Shown here piece after piece: positions 9,675 through 20,622 of a stretch of 64,000 nt of DNA (positions within the stretch are counted from its first letter, which is position 1; every line of letters begins with the position of its first letter). This DNA is from Psychrobacter celer. Lineage in GTDB: Bacteria > Pseudomonadota > Gammaproteobacteria > Pseudomonadales > Moraxellaceae. Under the pieces are notes generated by a model that ran no database searches, was not told the origin of the DNA, and was given only the letters and a program-made list of their open reading frames with translations. The position numbers were made by a program, and so were the translations under genes. The DNA lies in contig NZ_JABASU010000001.1 in NCBI RefSeq assembly GCF_016107555.1, forward strand, positions 1 through 64,000. The letters run 5' to 3'.

Positions 9675-12600
9675 TTGAAAGATTTACTCGATATCATGCA
9701 AAGCCCTACCGCTAGCGGTAATCAAGAGTTTGATAGTATTCAAATTACCTTAGCCGCCCCTGATGTGGTTAAGTCGTGGTCACATGGTGAAGTTAAAAAA
9801 CCAGAAACAATCAACTACCGTACATTTAAGCCTGAGCGTGATGGTCTGTTTTGTGCCAAAATTTTTGGCCCAGTCAAAGACTTTGAATGTTTGTGCGGCA
9901 AGTATAAACGCCGTAAGTTCCAAGGCGTTATCTGTGAGAAGTGTGGCGTAGAAGTCACCACTGCCAAAGTTCGCCGTGATCGTATGGGTCACATTGACCT
10001 TGCAAGCCCTGTTGCGCATATTTGGTTCCTAAAGTCTCTGCCAAGCCGCATTGGTCTACTTCTCGATATGACCCTACGCGATATCGAACGCGTTCTATAC
10101 TTTGAGAGCTATATCGTCACTGAGCCTGGCCTGACTTCTTTAGAGAAGTACCAACTGCTCGATGATGAAGACTACTACAAAGCCCTAGAAGAGTTCGGTG
10201 ACGAATTTACCGCCAAAATGGGTGCAGAAGCGGTACAAGACCTGCTCAAAGAGATCGATATCGATATCGAGATTGATGAGCTGCGCGAAGCGATCCCGCA
10301 AACAGGCTCTGAAACCAAGCTCAAAAAGATGTCTAAGCGCCTAAAACTATTAGAAGCGTTCCGTGACTCGAACAACAAGCCTGAGTGGATGGTAATGAAT
10401 ATCTTACCAGTATTGCCACCAGACTTGCGCCCGTTGGTACCACTAGAAGGCGGCCGTTTTGCGACATCAGATCTAAACGATCTGTATCGCCGCGTTATCA
10501 ACCGTAACAACCGTCTAAAGCGTCTGCTCGAGCTAAGTGCGCCTGATATCATCGTACGTAACGAAAAACGTATGCTACAAGAATCAGTCGATGCCTTGCT
10601 TGATAACGGTCGCCGTGGTCGTGCAATTACTGGTAGTAACAAGCGTCCATTGAAATCTTTGGCAGATATGATCAAAGGTAAGCAAGGCCGTTTCCGTCAA
10701 AACTTACTTGGTAAACGTGTTGACTATTCTGGTCGTTCGGTCATCGTTGTTGGTCCGACCCTGCGTCTGCATCAGTGTGGCCTGCCAAAGAAAATGGCAC
10801 TTGAGTTGTTCAAGCCATTTACTTACAACAAGCTACTATCGCATGGCCTTGCCACAACGATTAAAGCCGCCAAAAAGATGGTAGAGCGTGAAGAGCCGCA
10901 AGTATGGGATATGCTGGCCATGGTTATCCGTGAGCATCCAGTCCTACTAAACCGTGCGCCAACGCTTCACCGTTTGGGCTTACAGGCATTTGAGCCGGTA
11001 CTTATTGAAGGTAAAGCGATCCAATTGCATCCGCTGGTTTGTACCGCGTTTAACGCTGACTTCGATGGTGACCAAATGGCCGTACACGTGCCATTGACGC
11101 TAGAAGCCCAGCTCGAATCGCGCGCATTGATGATGTCAACCAACAACATCCTATCGCCTGCCAACGGTGATCCAATCATCGTACCCTCACAGGACGTTGT
11201 GCTTGGTCTGTATTACATTAGCCGCTCGTCGATCAATGCCAAAGGCGAAGGCATGATATTTTCAACCGTCAACGAAGCTTTGCGTGCCATTGGTTCAAAC
11301 GACTTGCATGTCAACGCAAAAATCAAAGTGCGTGTGACAGAAACGCACGTCGATGCAGAGGGCAACGAAAGCAAAGAAGTCACTCTAAAAGAAACGGTGG
11401 CTGGTCGTTTGCTTATCTGGAACATCATGCCACAAGGCATGTCGTTTGATGAGTGCAACCAAGAGATGACCAAAAAGAACATCTCGCGTTTGATCAACTC
11501 TTGCTACCGTAAAGTCGGCGTCAAAGAAAGTGTCATGTTTGCTGACCAATTGATGTATCTTGGTTTTGCTCAAGCGACATTATCAGGCGTGTCAATCGGT
11601 ATTGATGATATGGTGATTCCGCCGCTGAAAAAACAAATCATCGAAACCGCCGAAGCTGAAGTTCGCGAAATTGAAGATCAGTTTGAGCAAGGTTTTGTGA
11701 CTGCAGGTGAGCGTTATAACAAAGTCGTCGATATCTGGTCGCGTACCAACGATAAAGTCGCTAAAGCGATGATGGATAACTTGGCAACCGATAAAGTCAT
11801 CAACGCCCAAGGCGAAGAAGACGAGCAAAAATCATTTAACTCTATCTTTATCATGTCAGACTCTGGTGCTCGTGGTAGTGCCGCGCAGATTCGTCAGCTT
11901 GCTGGTATGCGTGGTTTGATGGCAAAACCAGATGGCTCAATCATTGAGACACCGATTAAAGCCAACTTCCGCGAAGGTTTGACCGTACTACAGTACTTTA
12001 TTTCGACGCACGGTGCGCGTAAAGGTCTTGCTGATACTGCCCTAAAAACGGCTAACTCAGGTTACCTAACGCGTCGCTTGGTCGATGTGGCGCAAGATTT
12101 GGTTGTGACCAGCGAAGACTGTGGTACCGAAGAAGGCTTGCTCATGAAGCCGCACATCCAAGGTGGTGAGATCATCGAAAAACTCGGTGAGCTTGTCCTT
12201 GGCCGTGTGACCGCGCGTGATGTGACGTACAATGACGATCCGTCAAAAGTCTTGATTCCAGCGGGTACGTTGATCGATGAGCATTGGGTAAATGTACTAG
12301 ACAACAACGCCATTGATGACATCTGGGTACGCTCAGTGATCACCTGTGAAGTTGAGCATGGCGTGTGTTCACAGTGTTATGGTCGTGATCTGGCTCGTGG
12401 TCATAAAGTCAATATCGGTGAGTCAGTCGGTGTCATGGCAGCCCAGTCAATTGGTGAGCCTGGTACCCAGTTGACCATGCGTACCTTCCACGTGGGCGGG
12501 GCGGCAAGCTCAGCATCTGTGGACAACAGCATCTCAGCACGTAATGCAGGTCAAGTGCATTTTGAAAACATGAAAACGGTTGAACACACTGATGGCCACT

Positions 12601-13892
12601 TGGTTATCGTCTCGCGTTCAGCAGAGCTTGCGTTGACCGATGAGCTTGGTCGTGAGCGTGAGCGCTATAAAGTGCCTTATGGTTCAAGCGTTCTGGTGAA
12701 AAACGAAGAGCAAGTCGAAGGTGGCCAGACCATCGCTAAATGGGATCCACACACACACCCAATTATCACAGAGTTTGCCGGTACGGCACGCTTTAGCGAT
12801 ATCATTGATGGTTCGACAGCGACGGTCAAAGTCGATGATGCAACGGGTATGAGCTCGTTTGAGATTTTAGCGACTCGTGACCGTTCAAGCTCGGCTAAGG
12901 ATTTGCGTCCTGCTATCATCTTGAATACGGATGAAGGCAAAGAAGTGGTTTATTTCTTGCCAGCGGAAACCATCATCCGCGTCAGCGACGGTGAGAAAGT
13001 AGCCGCTGGCTCGGTATTAGGCCGTGTACCACAAGCGTCATCAGGTACCAAGGATATTACCGGTGGTCTACCACGTGTGGCTGATTTGTTTGAAGCACGT
13101 CGTCCAAAAGATCATGCCATCATGGCAGAGATGACAGGTGTGGTCAGCTTTGGTAAAGAAACCAAAGGGAAAAACCGCTTTATCATCACCAATGAAGATG
13201 GTGAGACGCATGAAGAGCTAATCCCGAAATGGCGTCAGATCAACGTTTTCGAAAACGAGACCGTTGCTCGTGGTGAGATCATCGCTGATGGTCCGCAAAA
13301 CCCGCACGATATCCTACGTCTAAAAGGTCAAACCGCCCTTGCTGATTATATCGTCAACGAAGTACAGGACGTCTATCGTCTGCAAGGTGTAAAAATCAAC
13401 GATAAGCACATCGAAGTTATTATTCGTCAGATGCTGCGCAAAGTTGAAGTGACTGATGGCGGTGATTCAAACCACTTTAAAGGCGATCAGGTCGAGTACG
13501 CTGATGTCATAGCCTTGAATGCTAAACTGGAAGCCGAAGGTAAGTTCCCAGTTCAGTATGAGCGTCAATTGCTTGGTATCACCAAAGCAAGTCTGGCAAC
13601 AGAAAGCTTTATCTCAGCGGCGTCGTTCCAGGAGACTACTCGTGTCCTAACTGCTGCTGCGGTAACAGGTAAAGTTGATGAGCTACGTGGTCTAAAAGAA
13701 AACGTGGTCGTTGGTCGCTTGATTCCTGCTGGTACAGGGCTTGCTTATCACAAAGCCCGTAAAGAAAAAGCAGAGCAAAAACTGCAAGAGTCAGATCTAA
13801 ACGCAGCTTTCGATATGACGGCCAGCACCGATAGTAAAGACTTTGCAAGCTTTGATGAAGCCTTTGCGCAAGAGCTAAATCAAGACAATTAA
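9675..13892 (+). CDS. rpoC: DNA-directed RNA polymerase subunit beta-prime
   Basis: Beta-prime carries the catalytic magnesium site of RNA polymerase. It has 1405 residues, like E. coli (1407). The catalytic NADFDGDQM motif supplies D462, D464 and D466. The N-terminal zinc site uses C72, C74, C87 and C90. A second cysteine cluster is visible in [13 protein letters not shown]. The start is a TTG at 9675 with GGAG seven bases upstream; translation from it gives the normal MKDLLDIM beginning. No ATG fits the family start. A terminator follows 25 bases after the stop, ending the rpoBC unit. Confidence 0.99.
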   Translation: MKDLLDIMQSPTASGNQEFDSIQITLAAPDVVKSWSHGEVKKPETINYRTFKPERDGLFCAKIFGPVKDFECLCGKYKRRKFQGVICEKCGVEVTTAKVRRDRMGHIDLASPVAHIWFLKSLPSRIGLLLDMTLRDIERVLYFESYIVTEPGLTSLEKYQLLDDEDYYKALEEFGDEFTAKMGAEAVQDLLKEIDIDIEIDELREAIPQTGSETKLKKMSKRLKLLEAFRDSNNKPEWMVMNILPVLPPDLRPLVPLEGGRFATSDLNDLYRRVINRNNRLKRLLELSAPDIIVRNEKRMLQESVDALLDNGRRGRAITGSNKRPLKSLADMIKGKQGRFRQNLLGKRVDYSGRSVIVVGPTLRLHQCGLPKKMALELFKPFTYNKLLSHGLATTIKAAKKMVEREEPQVWDMLAMVIREHPVLLNRAPTLHRLGLQAFEPVLIEGKAIQLHPLVCTAFNADFDGDQMAVHVPLTLEAQLESRALMMSTNNILSPANGDPIIVPSQDVVLGLYYISRSSINAKGEGMIFSTVNEALRAIGSNDLHVNAKIKVRVTETHVDAEGNESKEVTLKETVAGRLLIWNIMPQGMSFDECNQEMTKKNISRLINSCYRKVGVKESVMFADQLMYLGFAQATLSGVSIGIDDMVIPPLKKQIIETAEAEVREIEDQFEQGFVTAGERYNKVVDIWSRTNDKVAKAMMDNLATDKVINAQGEEDEQKSFNSIFIMSDSGARGSAAQIRQLAGMRGLMAKPDGSIIETPIKANFREGLTVLQYFISTHGARKGLADTALKTANSGYLTRRLVDVAQDLVVTSEDCGTEEGLLMKPHIQGGEIIEKLGELVLGRVTARDVTYNDDPSKVLIPAGTLIDEHWVNVLDNNAIDDIWVRSVITCEVEHGVCSQCYGRDLARGHKVNIGESVGVMAAQSIGEPGTQLTMRTFHVGGAASSASVDNSISARNAGQVHFENMKTVEHTDGHLVIVSRSAELALTDELGRERERYKVPYGSSVLVKNEEQVEGGQTIAKWDPHTHPIITEFAGTARFSDIIDGSTATVKVDDATGMSSFEILATRDRSSSAKDLRPAIILNTDEGKEVVYFLPAETIIRVSDGEKVAAGSVLGRVPQASSGTKDITGGLPRVADLFEARRPKDHAIMAEMTGVVSFGKETKGKNRFIITNEDGETHEELIPKWRQINVFENETVARGEIIADGPQNPHDILRLKGQTALADYIVNEVQDVYRLQGVKINDKHIEVIIRQMLRKVEVTDGGDSNHFKGDQVEYADVIALNAKLEAEGKFPVQYERQLLGITKASLATESFISAASFQETTRVLTAAAVTGKVDELRGLKENVVVGRLIPAGTGLAYHKARKEKAEQKLQESDLNAAFDMTASTDSKDFASFDEAFAQELNQDN

Positions 13893-13916
13893 TTGTCTTT
13901 GATGTCTTATCACTGT

Positions 13917-13949
13917 CAAAAAAGCCAGCCTATGTTGCTGGCTTTTTTG
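13917..13949 (+). terminator. Intrinsic terminator after rpoC
   Basis: AGCCAGC (13923-13929) pairs with GCTGGCT (13937-13943) around a seven-base loop, with A bases on the left and a T run on the right. It ends the rpoBC transcription unit. Confidence 0.9.
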
Positions 13950-14050
13950 TGCACGTACAAAAGTCAGAAAGACGTGGTACTGTTATCCAAAAAAATAGTA
14001 CACTGAGGAATAAGCCCTCACTTAATATCTTATAGAAGGATAAATCGCCA

Positions 14051-14584
14051 ATGGCTGGTAAAACCCGTGTTGCCAAGTATCAAGCAGACCGCACCAATCA
14101 AAAGCTGTATTTTTGTCGTCTTGCCTGCCAAGCGGCGGACAGTATTAGTGATAAGCAGCTATATCAGGCTCATTGTGAAACCGCTATTTTTCATTTATAT
14201 GGTGCGTTGTTGGCTTTTACTCAGGAGCTTGGACATTTTTATGGTTTAAACATGACAGCGCCGACATTGTGCGACATCGAGCAAGCACTAAGTGCGCGCA
14301 CGCAGGTATCGCCTGAAGTCCAGCGTTTACAACAGTTACAGCAGCAGGGCTTTGTGGCCAACATAGAGCGCGCGTATCAGCGTAGCTTGTATGCGGTACC
14401 GCCAGATACAGTGATTGATGAGACGCTAAGTGCGAGTAGAGATACGGCAAAAGCAACTGATCTTATTGTCAACGTTGTGACGTTATCGAATCAGTGGCTG
14501 CCAGATGAAGCCACCATCCGCGAGTGGCGTCAGCAGCTCTTAGAGCTGATAGAGCAGCTGCGTGCGGGTATGGTTGAGTTTTAA
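14051..14584 (+). CDS. Small uncharacterised protein, DUF6586-like
   Basis: A 177-residue protein of unknown function. It is polar, predicted mostly helical by composition, and has no signal peptide or membrane segment. The beginning, RTNQKLYFCRLACQAADS, resembles the start of pseudomonad proteins grouped as DUF6586; this is from memory and not verified. The AGAAGGA sequence ten bases upstream of ATG 14051 supports the start. The gene stands alone between the rpoC terminator and a convergent mrcA, sharing a bidirectional hairpin with the latter. No function is proposed. Confidence 0.75.
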   Translation: MAGKTRVAKYQADRTNQKLYFCRLACQAADSISDKQLYQAHCETAIFHLYGALLAFTQELGHFYGLNMTAPTLCDIEQALSARTQVSPEVQRLQQLQQQGFVANIERAYQRSLYAVPPDTVIDETLSASRDTAKATDLIVNVVTLSNQWLPDEATIREWRQQLLELIEQLRAGMVEF

Positions 14585-14645
14585 CCACCCTAATTCATAC
14601 TGTTGTTTAACGGCTTTTTGGCCCTACCTTACATGACAGCATCAA

Positions 14646-14683
14646 GAAAAAAGCGTGTTTGATCATGGTCAAACATGCTTTCT
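14646..14683. terminator. Bidirectional terminator between the 14051 gene and mrcA
   Basis: AAGCGTGTTTGA (14651-14662) pairs with TCAAACATGCTT (14669-14680), one G-U pair, with a six-base loop. The T tract is better on the minus strand (six T), which suits mrcA, though mrcA ends about 160 bases away beyond a repeat. Confidence 0.65.
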
Positions 14684-14691
14684 ATATAACG

Positions 14692-14836
14692 TATAGTCAG
14701 TTCAAAATAAAGCCGATAGTCTCAAATTAACATGTAACTGGTATACATTTTTCTTACTTGCTGTGTTTACGCTGACAGATGCTGCACAAAACTCATACCA
14801 GCTGCACTGTATCGGCTTTAAAGTGAATTAACCATA
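14692..14836. repeat. Dispersed intergenic repeat, copy A
   Basis: The element begins TATAGTCAGTTCAAAATAAAG, and its right end, read on the other strand, is TATGGTTAATTCACTTTAAAG: imperfect terminal inverted repeats that both run into AGCCGATA. The core GCTGTGTTTACGCTGACAGA (14760-14779) is followed by TGCTGCACAAAA and ATACCAG. Related sequences occur at 36.7, 49.7, 50.7, 55.1 and 62.0 kb. It fills the gap between two convergent genes. Confidence 0.7.
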
Positions 14837-14842
14837 CTAGGG

Positions 14843-17461
14843 CTACTCAGGCATGGCTGGCATACGCTCCACTGGGGTTACCGATAGCGGATTTTGCGGT
14901 ACGCTATCATGACGCGTCGTTGGTGCTGAACCCTCGTCTTCGACCGGCTCAGGTGCTGGCGGCTTGCGCTGCTGGGTGCTGGTTTTGACAGGTTTTTCTG
15001 ATACAGTGTCGGTAGGCGTATTGTCGTCTTCATCGCTAGTAACGATACCATCATCCGTCATTTCTATAATTTTTTGTTTTTGTTTTTTGGATTTTGAGCG
15101 ATTATTGATAGAGACCCATTGATGAGGGGTGTCTTTGAGCTGGGCTTTCATAAAGTCAATCCATACTGGTAGCGCTGCCACGCCGCCGTATTCGCGCCGA
15201 CCCATGGTCGATGGTTGGTCAAAGCCCATCCAGACGACGGTTGCGTTACTGGGATGAAACCCTGCAAACCAAGCGTCTTTTGCTTCGTTGGTGGTACCAG
15301 TTTTACCACCGATATCATCACGTCCCAGTGCTTTTGCTCTTCTTGCCGTGCCATGCTGTACAACATCACGTAATATGTCTGCCATCTCAAAGGCCACTCT
15401 AGGCTTTAAGATACGTGGTGCTTGTTTGGCCATTACATATTGTACCGCAGGCGCTTTTAGACGATCTGATTGCGGACTGGCATCATAGATACGGCTTTGA
15501 TCGCTCTGTGTATCTGCTTCGGTATCACGGTCTTTTGCGTCTGCTGCTGCATCTACAGTTGCCGCTTGTTCGAGCGCGCTATCATAGTCTTCTAGCAGCT
15601 TTTTGTTGACGCGTTCTAGTTGCTCATTAAAACATGAGGCGCAGGCTTGCTGCGGGTTGGCCTGAAAAAGCAGCTTGTTATTGTAGTTATAAATTTGCTC
15701 AATAAAATAAGGCTGTATGCGGTGACCGCCATTGGCAAAGGTTGCATAAGCGGTGGCCATCTGTAGTGGTGTCGCTTGCCCTGTACCCAATGCCAACGAT
15801 AGGGTAGTTGGCAGCTTTTCTTTATCGAGACCGAACTCGTCTAATAATGTACGAGTATCAGAGATACCGACGGCCTGTAACAGACGAATAGAGACAAGGT
15901 TGCGCGATAGATACAAACCGCGACGTAAGGTGATGTCTCCTAAAAAACGCCCGTCAGAGTTTTTGGGTTTCCAGTCTCCAACTTGGATAGGGCGGTCTGA
16001 GACGATACTATCAGGGCGGTAGCCCTTTTCTAGGGCTGCGGTATAGACTAGAGGCTTGATGGTAGAGCCAGGTTGCCGCCAGCCTTGCAGCGCTCGGTTA
16101 AACTTGCTGTGATTAAAATCAAAACCACCGACCAAAGCATTGAGCGCACCTGTTTCTGGGTTTAATGAAACCAGGCTGCCTTGTATGTCAGGAATTTGAG
16201 CCAGCTGCCAGCGGTTGCTCGCTGTCGGAATCAGGCGCACAATATCGTTTTTACTGACGACTTGACTGGCATTACTTGGATAATAACCGATACGATCGGC
16301 AGAGATGTATTTGCGCGCCCAGCTCATCCCAGACCAGTTAACCGTCACCGTCTCACCCGAGGGGATAGTGGCCTCAAAACTACGAGCATTTACTTTTGTC
16401 ACTTTGGCAGGTGATAGGTTGCTATACCGACGGAAGTTCTCTAATGGCTCATCATTCGCTTCAGCGCCGCGCCAGCCATGGCGATGCTCATAAGCGATGA
16501 GACCTTTGAGTACGGCGGCCTCTGCATCGGTTTGCGCTTTACTATCGACGGTCAGACGTACGCGCCAGCCGCCATGCATGACCTGCTCGCCATAGCGATT
16601 TACTAAGGTAGAGCGTGCCATTTCTGCCAAATAAGGCATATTAACATCGAGTTTTTCTTGATAGAGCTTGATGCCGATGGGGGAGTTGACTGCTTCATCA
16701 TGCTGCGCTTGACTGATATAACCCAGCTCATGCATACGGCCAATGATCCAGTTGCGGCGGGTCAGGGCGCGCTCAGGATTGGCGACAGGATTGTACTTAG
16801 AAGGGGCTTTTGGCAGACCTGCCAGCATTGCCATCTCTGCAATGGTGAGGTTGTCTAGTGACTTACTATAGTATTTTTTGGCGGCCGCACGGATGCCGTA
16901 AGCGCCTTCACCCAAATAAATCTTATTGACATAAAGGGTCAAAATGTCGTTTTTACTGAGCTCGTCTTCTATTTTACGAGCTAAAAACAGCTCAGTTAGT
17001 TTACGATTTAAGGTACGCTCTGGGCTCAAAAAGTAGTTTTTAGCCACCTGCATGGTGATGGTTGAGCCACCTGTTTGACTATCATCATCGGTCACCACTT
17101 CGGTGACCGCGCGACCTAAACCTTTAATGCTGATACCACTGTGCTGGAAAAAAGACGCATCTTCTGCGGCCAAAAAAGCATGAGTCAGATCTTCAGGGAT
17201 TTCCTCAAAAGTGATCGGTAATGATAAACGATTGCCATATTGGCCGATGAGTTTGTCATCACTACTATATATCTGCAATGGCATTTCTAGCGTCGCGGTT
17301 TTTATCTCTTGCGTACTTGGCAGGGTAGGCGATAAATACATGGCCATGCCATAAAAGCCAATAGGAACTGCCATTGCTAGGACAACCGCCAAGGCTAAAC
17401 AAGCGATAAATAGCCCTACCAAAAAGTGAATAATGTGAGCAGTAGCATTTTTTTTGGCCAT
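14843..17461 (-). CDS. mrcA: Penicillin-binding protein 1A (bifunctional peptidoglycan synthase)
   Basis: A class A penicillin-binding protein that polymerises lipid II and cross-links peptidoglycan in the periplasm. A cytoplasmic tail and one membrane segment (about 12-42) lead into the glycosyltransferase domain, with catalytic glutamate E100 in EDASFF. The transpeptidase domain has SxxK at S466-K469 (GSTIKP), SRN at 519-521 and KTG at 720-722. The segment at about 605-670, rich in Ala and acidic residues, is a linker. The last 80 residues are a proline-rich, charged tail, probably disordered. It is divergent from pilM with a 194-base gap, the arrangement seen in many gammaproteobacteria. 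Confidence 0.97.
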   Translation of the reverse strand: MAKKNATAHIIHFLVGLFIACLALAVVLAMAVPIGFYGMAMYLSPTLPSTQEIKTATLEMPLQIYSSDDKLIGQYGNRLSLPITFEEIPEDLTHAFLAAEDASFFQHSGISIKGLGRAVTEVVTDDDSQTGGSTITMQVAKNYFLSPERTLNRKLTELFLARKIEDELSKNDILTLYVNKIYLGEGAYGIRAAAKKYYSKSLDNLTIAEMAMLAGLPKAPSKYNPVANPERALTRRNWIIGRMHELGYISQAQHDEAVNSPIGIKLYQEKLDVNMPYLAEMARSTLVNRYGEQVMHGGWRVRLTVDSKAQTDAEAAVLKGLIAYEHRHGWRGAEANDEPLENFRRYSNLSPAKVTKVNARSFEATIPSGETVTVNWSGMSWARKYISADRIGYYPSNASQVVSKNDIVRLIPTASNRWQLAQIPDIQGSLVSLNPETGALNALVGGFDFNHSKFNRALQGWRQPGSTIKPLVYTAALEKGYRPDSIVSDRPIQVGDWKPKNSDGRFLGDITLRRGLYLSRNLVSIRLLQAVGISDTRTLLDEFGLDKEKLPTTLSLALGTGQATPLQMATAYATFANGGHRIQPYFIEQIYNYNNKLLFQANPQQACASCFNEQLERVNKKLLEDYDSALEQAATVDAAADAKDRDTEADTQSDQSRIYDASPQSDRLKAPAVQYVMAKQAPRILKPRVAFEMADILRDVVQHGTARRAKALGRDDIGGKTGTTNEAKDAWFAGFHPSNATVVWMGFDQPSTMGRREYGGVAALPVWIDFMKAQLKDTPHQWVSINNRSKSKKQKQKIIEMTDDGIVTSDEDDNTPTDTVSEKPVKTSTQQRKPPAPEPVEDEGSAPTTRHDSVPQNPLSVTPVERMPAMPE

Positions 17462-17655
17462 AATAAGACTTATTAATTAATGATTTGCAACAGGTAGTGC
17501 ATTATACCTTGAACGAAATAGGGAGGTCATAATAAATGTGTAAGTTAGCCTTAATATATAATTTAAATGCTTGAATCTATCTATTAAGTAAAGTATTGTA
17601 TTTAATTATTACAAATAACTATCAGATTGTACACTTAATATAAGGTATAGAGTTT

Positions 17656-18711
17656 GTGAGGCTATTTACTCCCAAAAGTCGACATTTGATTGGAGTGGAT
17701 ATCTGTGCCACCTCAGTAAAGTTGGTTGACATACAGCGCCAACAAGGCATGTTCCACTTAAAATCTTATGGCATTGAAAGACTACCGGAAGGCGTAGTCG
17801 TCGATAAACTCATCGTGGATACTGAAGCCGTTGGCGATACGATTGCCAGTTTGGCCAGACGCTGTCAAGTGGCTAATGCCTATGCAGCGACAGCCGTATC
17901 AGGGTCAGCAGTGATTACCAAGATCATCGATATGGACATGGCACTCAGCGATGTCGAGCGTGAAGCGCAGATACGTCTCGATGCCGATCAATACGTGCCT
18001 TATCCTCTTGAAGACGTCAACCTGGACTTCGAAGTCTTAGGCCCTTCTCTGGTCAGTGACGATATGGTGCAGGTGCTACTGGCGGCCTCACGCTCGGAGA
18101 ATGTCGACCAACGCGTCGATGCCTTAACCTTCGGCGGCATGCAAACCAAGGTCATGGATATTGAGTCGCACGCCATTGAGCGTGCTTTTGGTTTGATGGT
18201 AGATAATTTACCAGGGCTACCAGAATTAGTCGCCTTGGTAGATATTGGTCACAATCAAACCACCTTATATGTCGCCAAAAATGGCGAATTTATCTATAGC
18301 CGCGAACAGCTATTTGGCGGTGCTCAGCTTACAGAGGCAATACAAAATCGCTATGGCTTATCGTCTGAGGAAGCGGCGCTGAGTAAGCGTGAGCGCACCT
18401 TGCCTGACGATTACTATCCTGAGGTATTGACGCCGTTTATCGAAAACACCATTCAGCAAATCACTCGCTCTTTGCAGTTCTATTTTTCTTCGAGCCAATA
18501 CAGCAATATCGATCACGTGGTCCTCGCGGGGGGCAGTAGCTCGATTCCCGGTCTGGCTGGAATGGCGCAACAAAAACTGGGTGTGACAGTCAGTATCGCC
18601 AATCCATTTACCAATATGACCATCGCGCCACATATCGATAATGAGCAACTGGCGATCGATGCCCCAAGCCTCATGGCCGCATGTGGTCTTGCGTTAAGGA
18701 GCTTTGACTAA
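17656..18711 (+). CDS. pilM: Type IV pilus inner-membrane platform protein PilM
   Basis: PilM is a cytoplasmic actin-like ATPase-fold protein that binds the N-terminal tail of PilN and links the pilus motor to the alignment complex. It has 351 residues. The nucleotide-binding fold is seen in LIGVDICATSVKLVD near the start, LVALVDIGHNQTTLYV centrally and VVLAGGSSSIPGLA near the end. The start is a GTG with AAGG ten bases upstream. The stop codon overlaps the pilN start by one base. It is the first gene of pilMNOPQ. Confidence 0.96.
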   Translation: MRLFTPKSRHLIGVDICATSVKLVDIQRQQGMFHLKSYGIERLPEGVVVDKLIVDTEAVGDTIASLARRCQVANAYAATAVSGSAVITKIIDMDMALSDVEREAQIRLDADQYVPYPLEDVNLDFEVLGPSLVSDDMVQVLLAASRSENVDQRVDALTFGGMQTKVMDIESHAIERAFGLMVDNLPGLPELVALVDIGHNQTTLYVAKNGEFIYSREQLFGGAQLTEAIQNRYGLSSEEAALSKRERTLPDDYYPEVLTPFIENTIQQITRSLQFYFSSSQYSNIDHVVLAGGSSSIPGLAGMAQQKLGVTVSIANPFTNMTIAPHIDNEQLAIDAPSLMAACGLALRSFD

Positions 18712-19361
18712 TGGCTCGTATTAACCTCTTACCCTGGCGCGCCGAAGAGCGCGAACGCCGCAATAAAGAGTTTATCACGCTTGTGGTAGCTGTGACACTA
18801 CTAACGTTGTTGGCCGCATTTGCTACGTGGAGCTATTTTAACAATGAGCTTGAAGAGCAGCTCGATGCCAATGCTTTGATTGAACAAGAAAACGCGCGCT
18901 TAGACACCGTGTTGAGCGAAATCGATGGCTTAGAGCAGCGCCGTGAAGATATTATCTCACGCATGCAAGTGATTCAAGACTTACAAGGTCGCCGCCCTGT
19001 TCCTGTACGTCTATGGGACGATTTGGCTAAAGCAATGCCGTCGGCACTTTATCTCAATAATCTCAAGCGCGAAGGGGATGTCATCACCTTGACCGGCCTG
19101 GCAGATAACCCAAATGTGGTGTCCAATCTGATTCGTAATCTCGATAGTAGTAAATGGATGGGTAACTCTGCTGTCAGCAATATTCAACAAAACATCAGTG
19201 CTTATCAGGCAGCGCCTGCGCTAAATAACACCATCAATACAGGTGAGCAGACGCGCCCTGTTTATCCAGAAGACAGCTATGTACAGTTTGTGGTAACCAC
19301 AAAGGTGCAGTCAGAGACGGCCACACCTGAAGAGGGTACTGGGCTTGGAGGTGCGTTATGA
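18711..19361 (+). CDS. pilN: Type IV pilus assembly protein PilN
   Basis: PilN is a bitopic inner-membrane protein that pairs with PilO in the periplasm. It has 216 residues. The conserved N-terminal tail MARINLLPWRAEERERR, which docks into PilM, is intact. One membrane helix follows at about 24-45, then a coiled-coil-like acidic segment (46-85) and a periplasmic domain. The ATG overlaps the pilM stop by one base, and its own end overlaps pilO by four, so the genes are probably translationally coupled. Confidence 0.96.
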   Translation: MARINLLPWRAEERERRNKEFITLVVAVTLLTLLAAFATWSYFNNELEEQLDANALIEQENARLDTVLSEIDGLEQRREDIISRMQVIQDLQGRRPVPVRLWDDLAKAMPSALYLNNLKREGDVITLTGLADNPNVVSNLIRNLDSSKWMGNSAVSNIQQNISAYQAAPALNNTINTGEQTRPVYPEDSYVQFVVTTKVQSETATPEEGTGLGGAL

Positions 19362-20065
19362 AACTGAGCCGCAAAAAAAGCCTAATCAAAATCAAAAAAG
19401 CAGACCTAAAGCCAAAAAAGCAGTTTGACTTACAAGAGTTTCGTCGCAGTTTTGAGTCGTTAGACTCCGAAAACTATGGTAGCTGGCCATTACCCGTCAA
19501 GGTAACGGTGATAGGGCTTATCATTGTTTTTATCGCCGCATTGTCATGGGCGCTACCGATTAGTAGCAAGATCGATGAGATCAATGCTGCTGAAAGCCAG
19601 CAGCAAACCTTGCTCGATAGTTATCGTGAAAAAGAATCGCGCGCCCGTCACTTAGAAGCGTATAAAGCGCAAGTGGTGCAGATGGAAGCTGAGTTTAACT
19701 CGTTACTTGATCAACTACCAAAAGACACACGGGTGTCAGAGCTGGTAGAGGGCATCAACATGACTGGTGTGGGCAGTAATATTCGTTTTCAGGATATCTC
19801 GGTTGAGCCTGAAATTGAAAACGAGTTTTTTATTGAGCAGCCGATACGTATTGCCGCATTGGGTGAGTATCATCAGTTTGGCAGCTTTATCAGTGGACTG
19901 GCTGCTCTACCTCGTATCATCACGATGCATGATTTTGAGGTGAGTAACCCGCAGCCGAGCTTGGATGTATTGCCAGAGTTAAATCTGGTACTACAAACCA
20001 AAACCTATCGTTCAAAAGAAGCAAATCCTGAAGGTGATGCCGCTGCTGCAGGAGACAGTCAATGA
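19358..20065 (+). CDS. pilO: Type IV pilus assembly protein PilO
   Basis: PilO forms a heterodimer with PilN and contacts PilP in the periplasm. It has 235 residues. A basic cytoplasmic N-terminus of about 45 residues precedes one membrane helix at about 49-68 and a coiled coil (75-110). The periplasmic part contains FNSLLDQLPKDTRVSELVEGIN, a typical PilO region. Start and end both overlap neighbours by four bases (ATGA), as expected within this operon. Confidence 0.95.
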   Translation: MKLSRKKSLIKIKKADLKPKKQFDLQEFRRSFESLDSENYGSWPLPVKVTVIGLIIVFIAALSWALPISSKIDEINAAESQQQTLLDSYREKESRARHLEAYKAQVVQMEAEFNSLLDQLPKDTRVSELVEGINMTGVGSNIRFQDISVEPEIENEFFIEQPIRIAALGEYHQFGSFISGLAALPRIITMHDFEVSNPQPSLDVLPELNLVLQTKTYRSKEANPEGDAAAAGDSQ

Positions 20066-20595
20066 TGATAAATAAACTGCCCACGTTACTGGCGTTAAGT
20101 ATGGTTGTGTTGTCGATGACGGGCTGTAGCGATCGCATAGGGATGGCACAGCAGTCGATGAATGACATACGCAACCAGCCAGCGCAGCCGATTGAGCCCC
20201 CACCTAAGGCGGAGCTGGTAGAAGATTTTGTATACAGCGCAAGCACGCAGCGCAGTCCGTTTTTGCCCCCAAGTTTGGTCAATGTACAAGGGCCGACGAC
20301 GCCTATCGATGGTGTACGCCCTGATATTACCAGAGTCAAAGGGCCGCTTGAGCAGTACGAGCTATCACAGCTGGTCTTTCGCGGTGTCGTTATTTCGCCT
20401 GAAGGTCAGCGATATGCGTTGGTACAACGTCCTGATGGCTCAGTTGCGAGTGTGAAAGTAGGTGATTATCTTGGATTGAATGACGGCCGTATTGTTGAAA
20501 TCACGCCGACCCAGATTAACTTGATTGAAATTGTGCCAGACAGCCGCGCAGGTTTTATCGAAAAACCCCAGTCGCTGGTCTCTCCTATAAGCTAA
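20062..20595 (+). CDS. pilP: Type IV pilus assembly lipoprotein PilP
   Basis: PilP is an inner-membrane lipoprotein that bridges PilN/PilO to the PilQ secretin. It has 177 residues. The N-terminal signal ends in a lipobox, LSMTGC, with the lipidated cysteine at residue 22. A flexible proline-rich segment follows. The folded domain at about 95-165 contains LVFRGVVISPEGQRYALVQRPDGSV and KVGDYLG. The first two codons are both ATG; the first overlaps pilO. pilQ begins 27 bases downstream. Confidence 0.96.
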   Translation: MMINKLPTLLALSMVVLSMTGCSDRIGMAQQSMNDIRNQPAQPIEPPPKAELVEDFVYSASTQRSPFLPPSLVNVQGPTTPIDGVRPDITRVKGPLEQYELSQLVFRGVVISPEGQRYALVQRPDGSVASVKVGDYLGLNDGRIVEITPTQINLIEIVPDSRAGFIEKPQSLVSPIS

Positions 20596-20622
20596 GTCGG
20601 CAGATTTTTTGAGGAATAAATA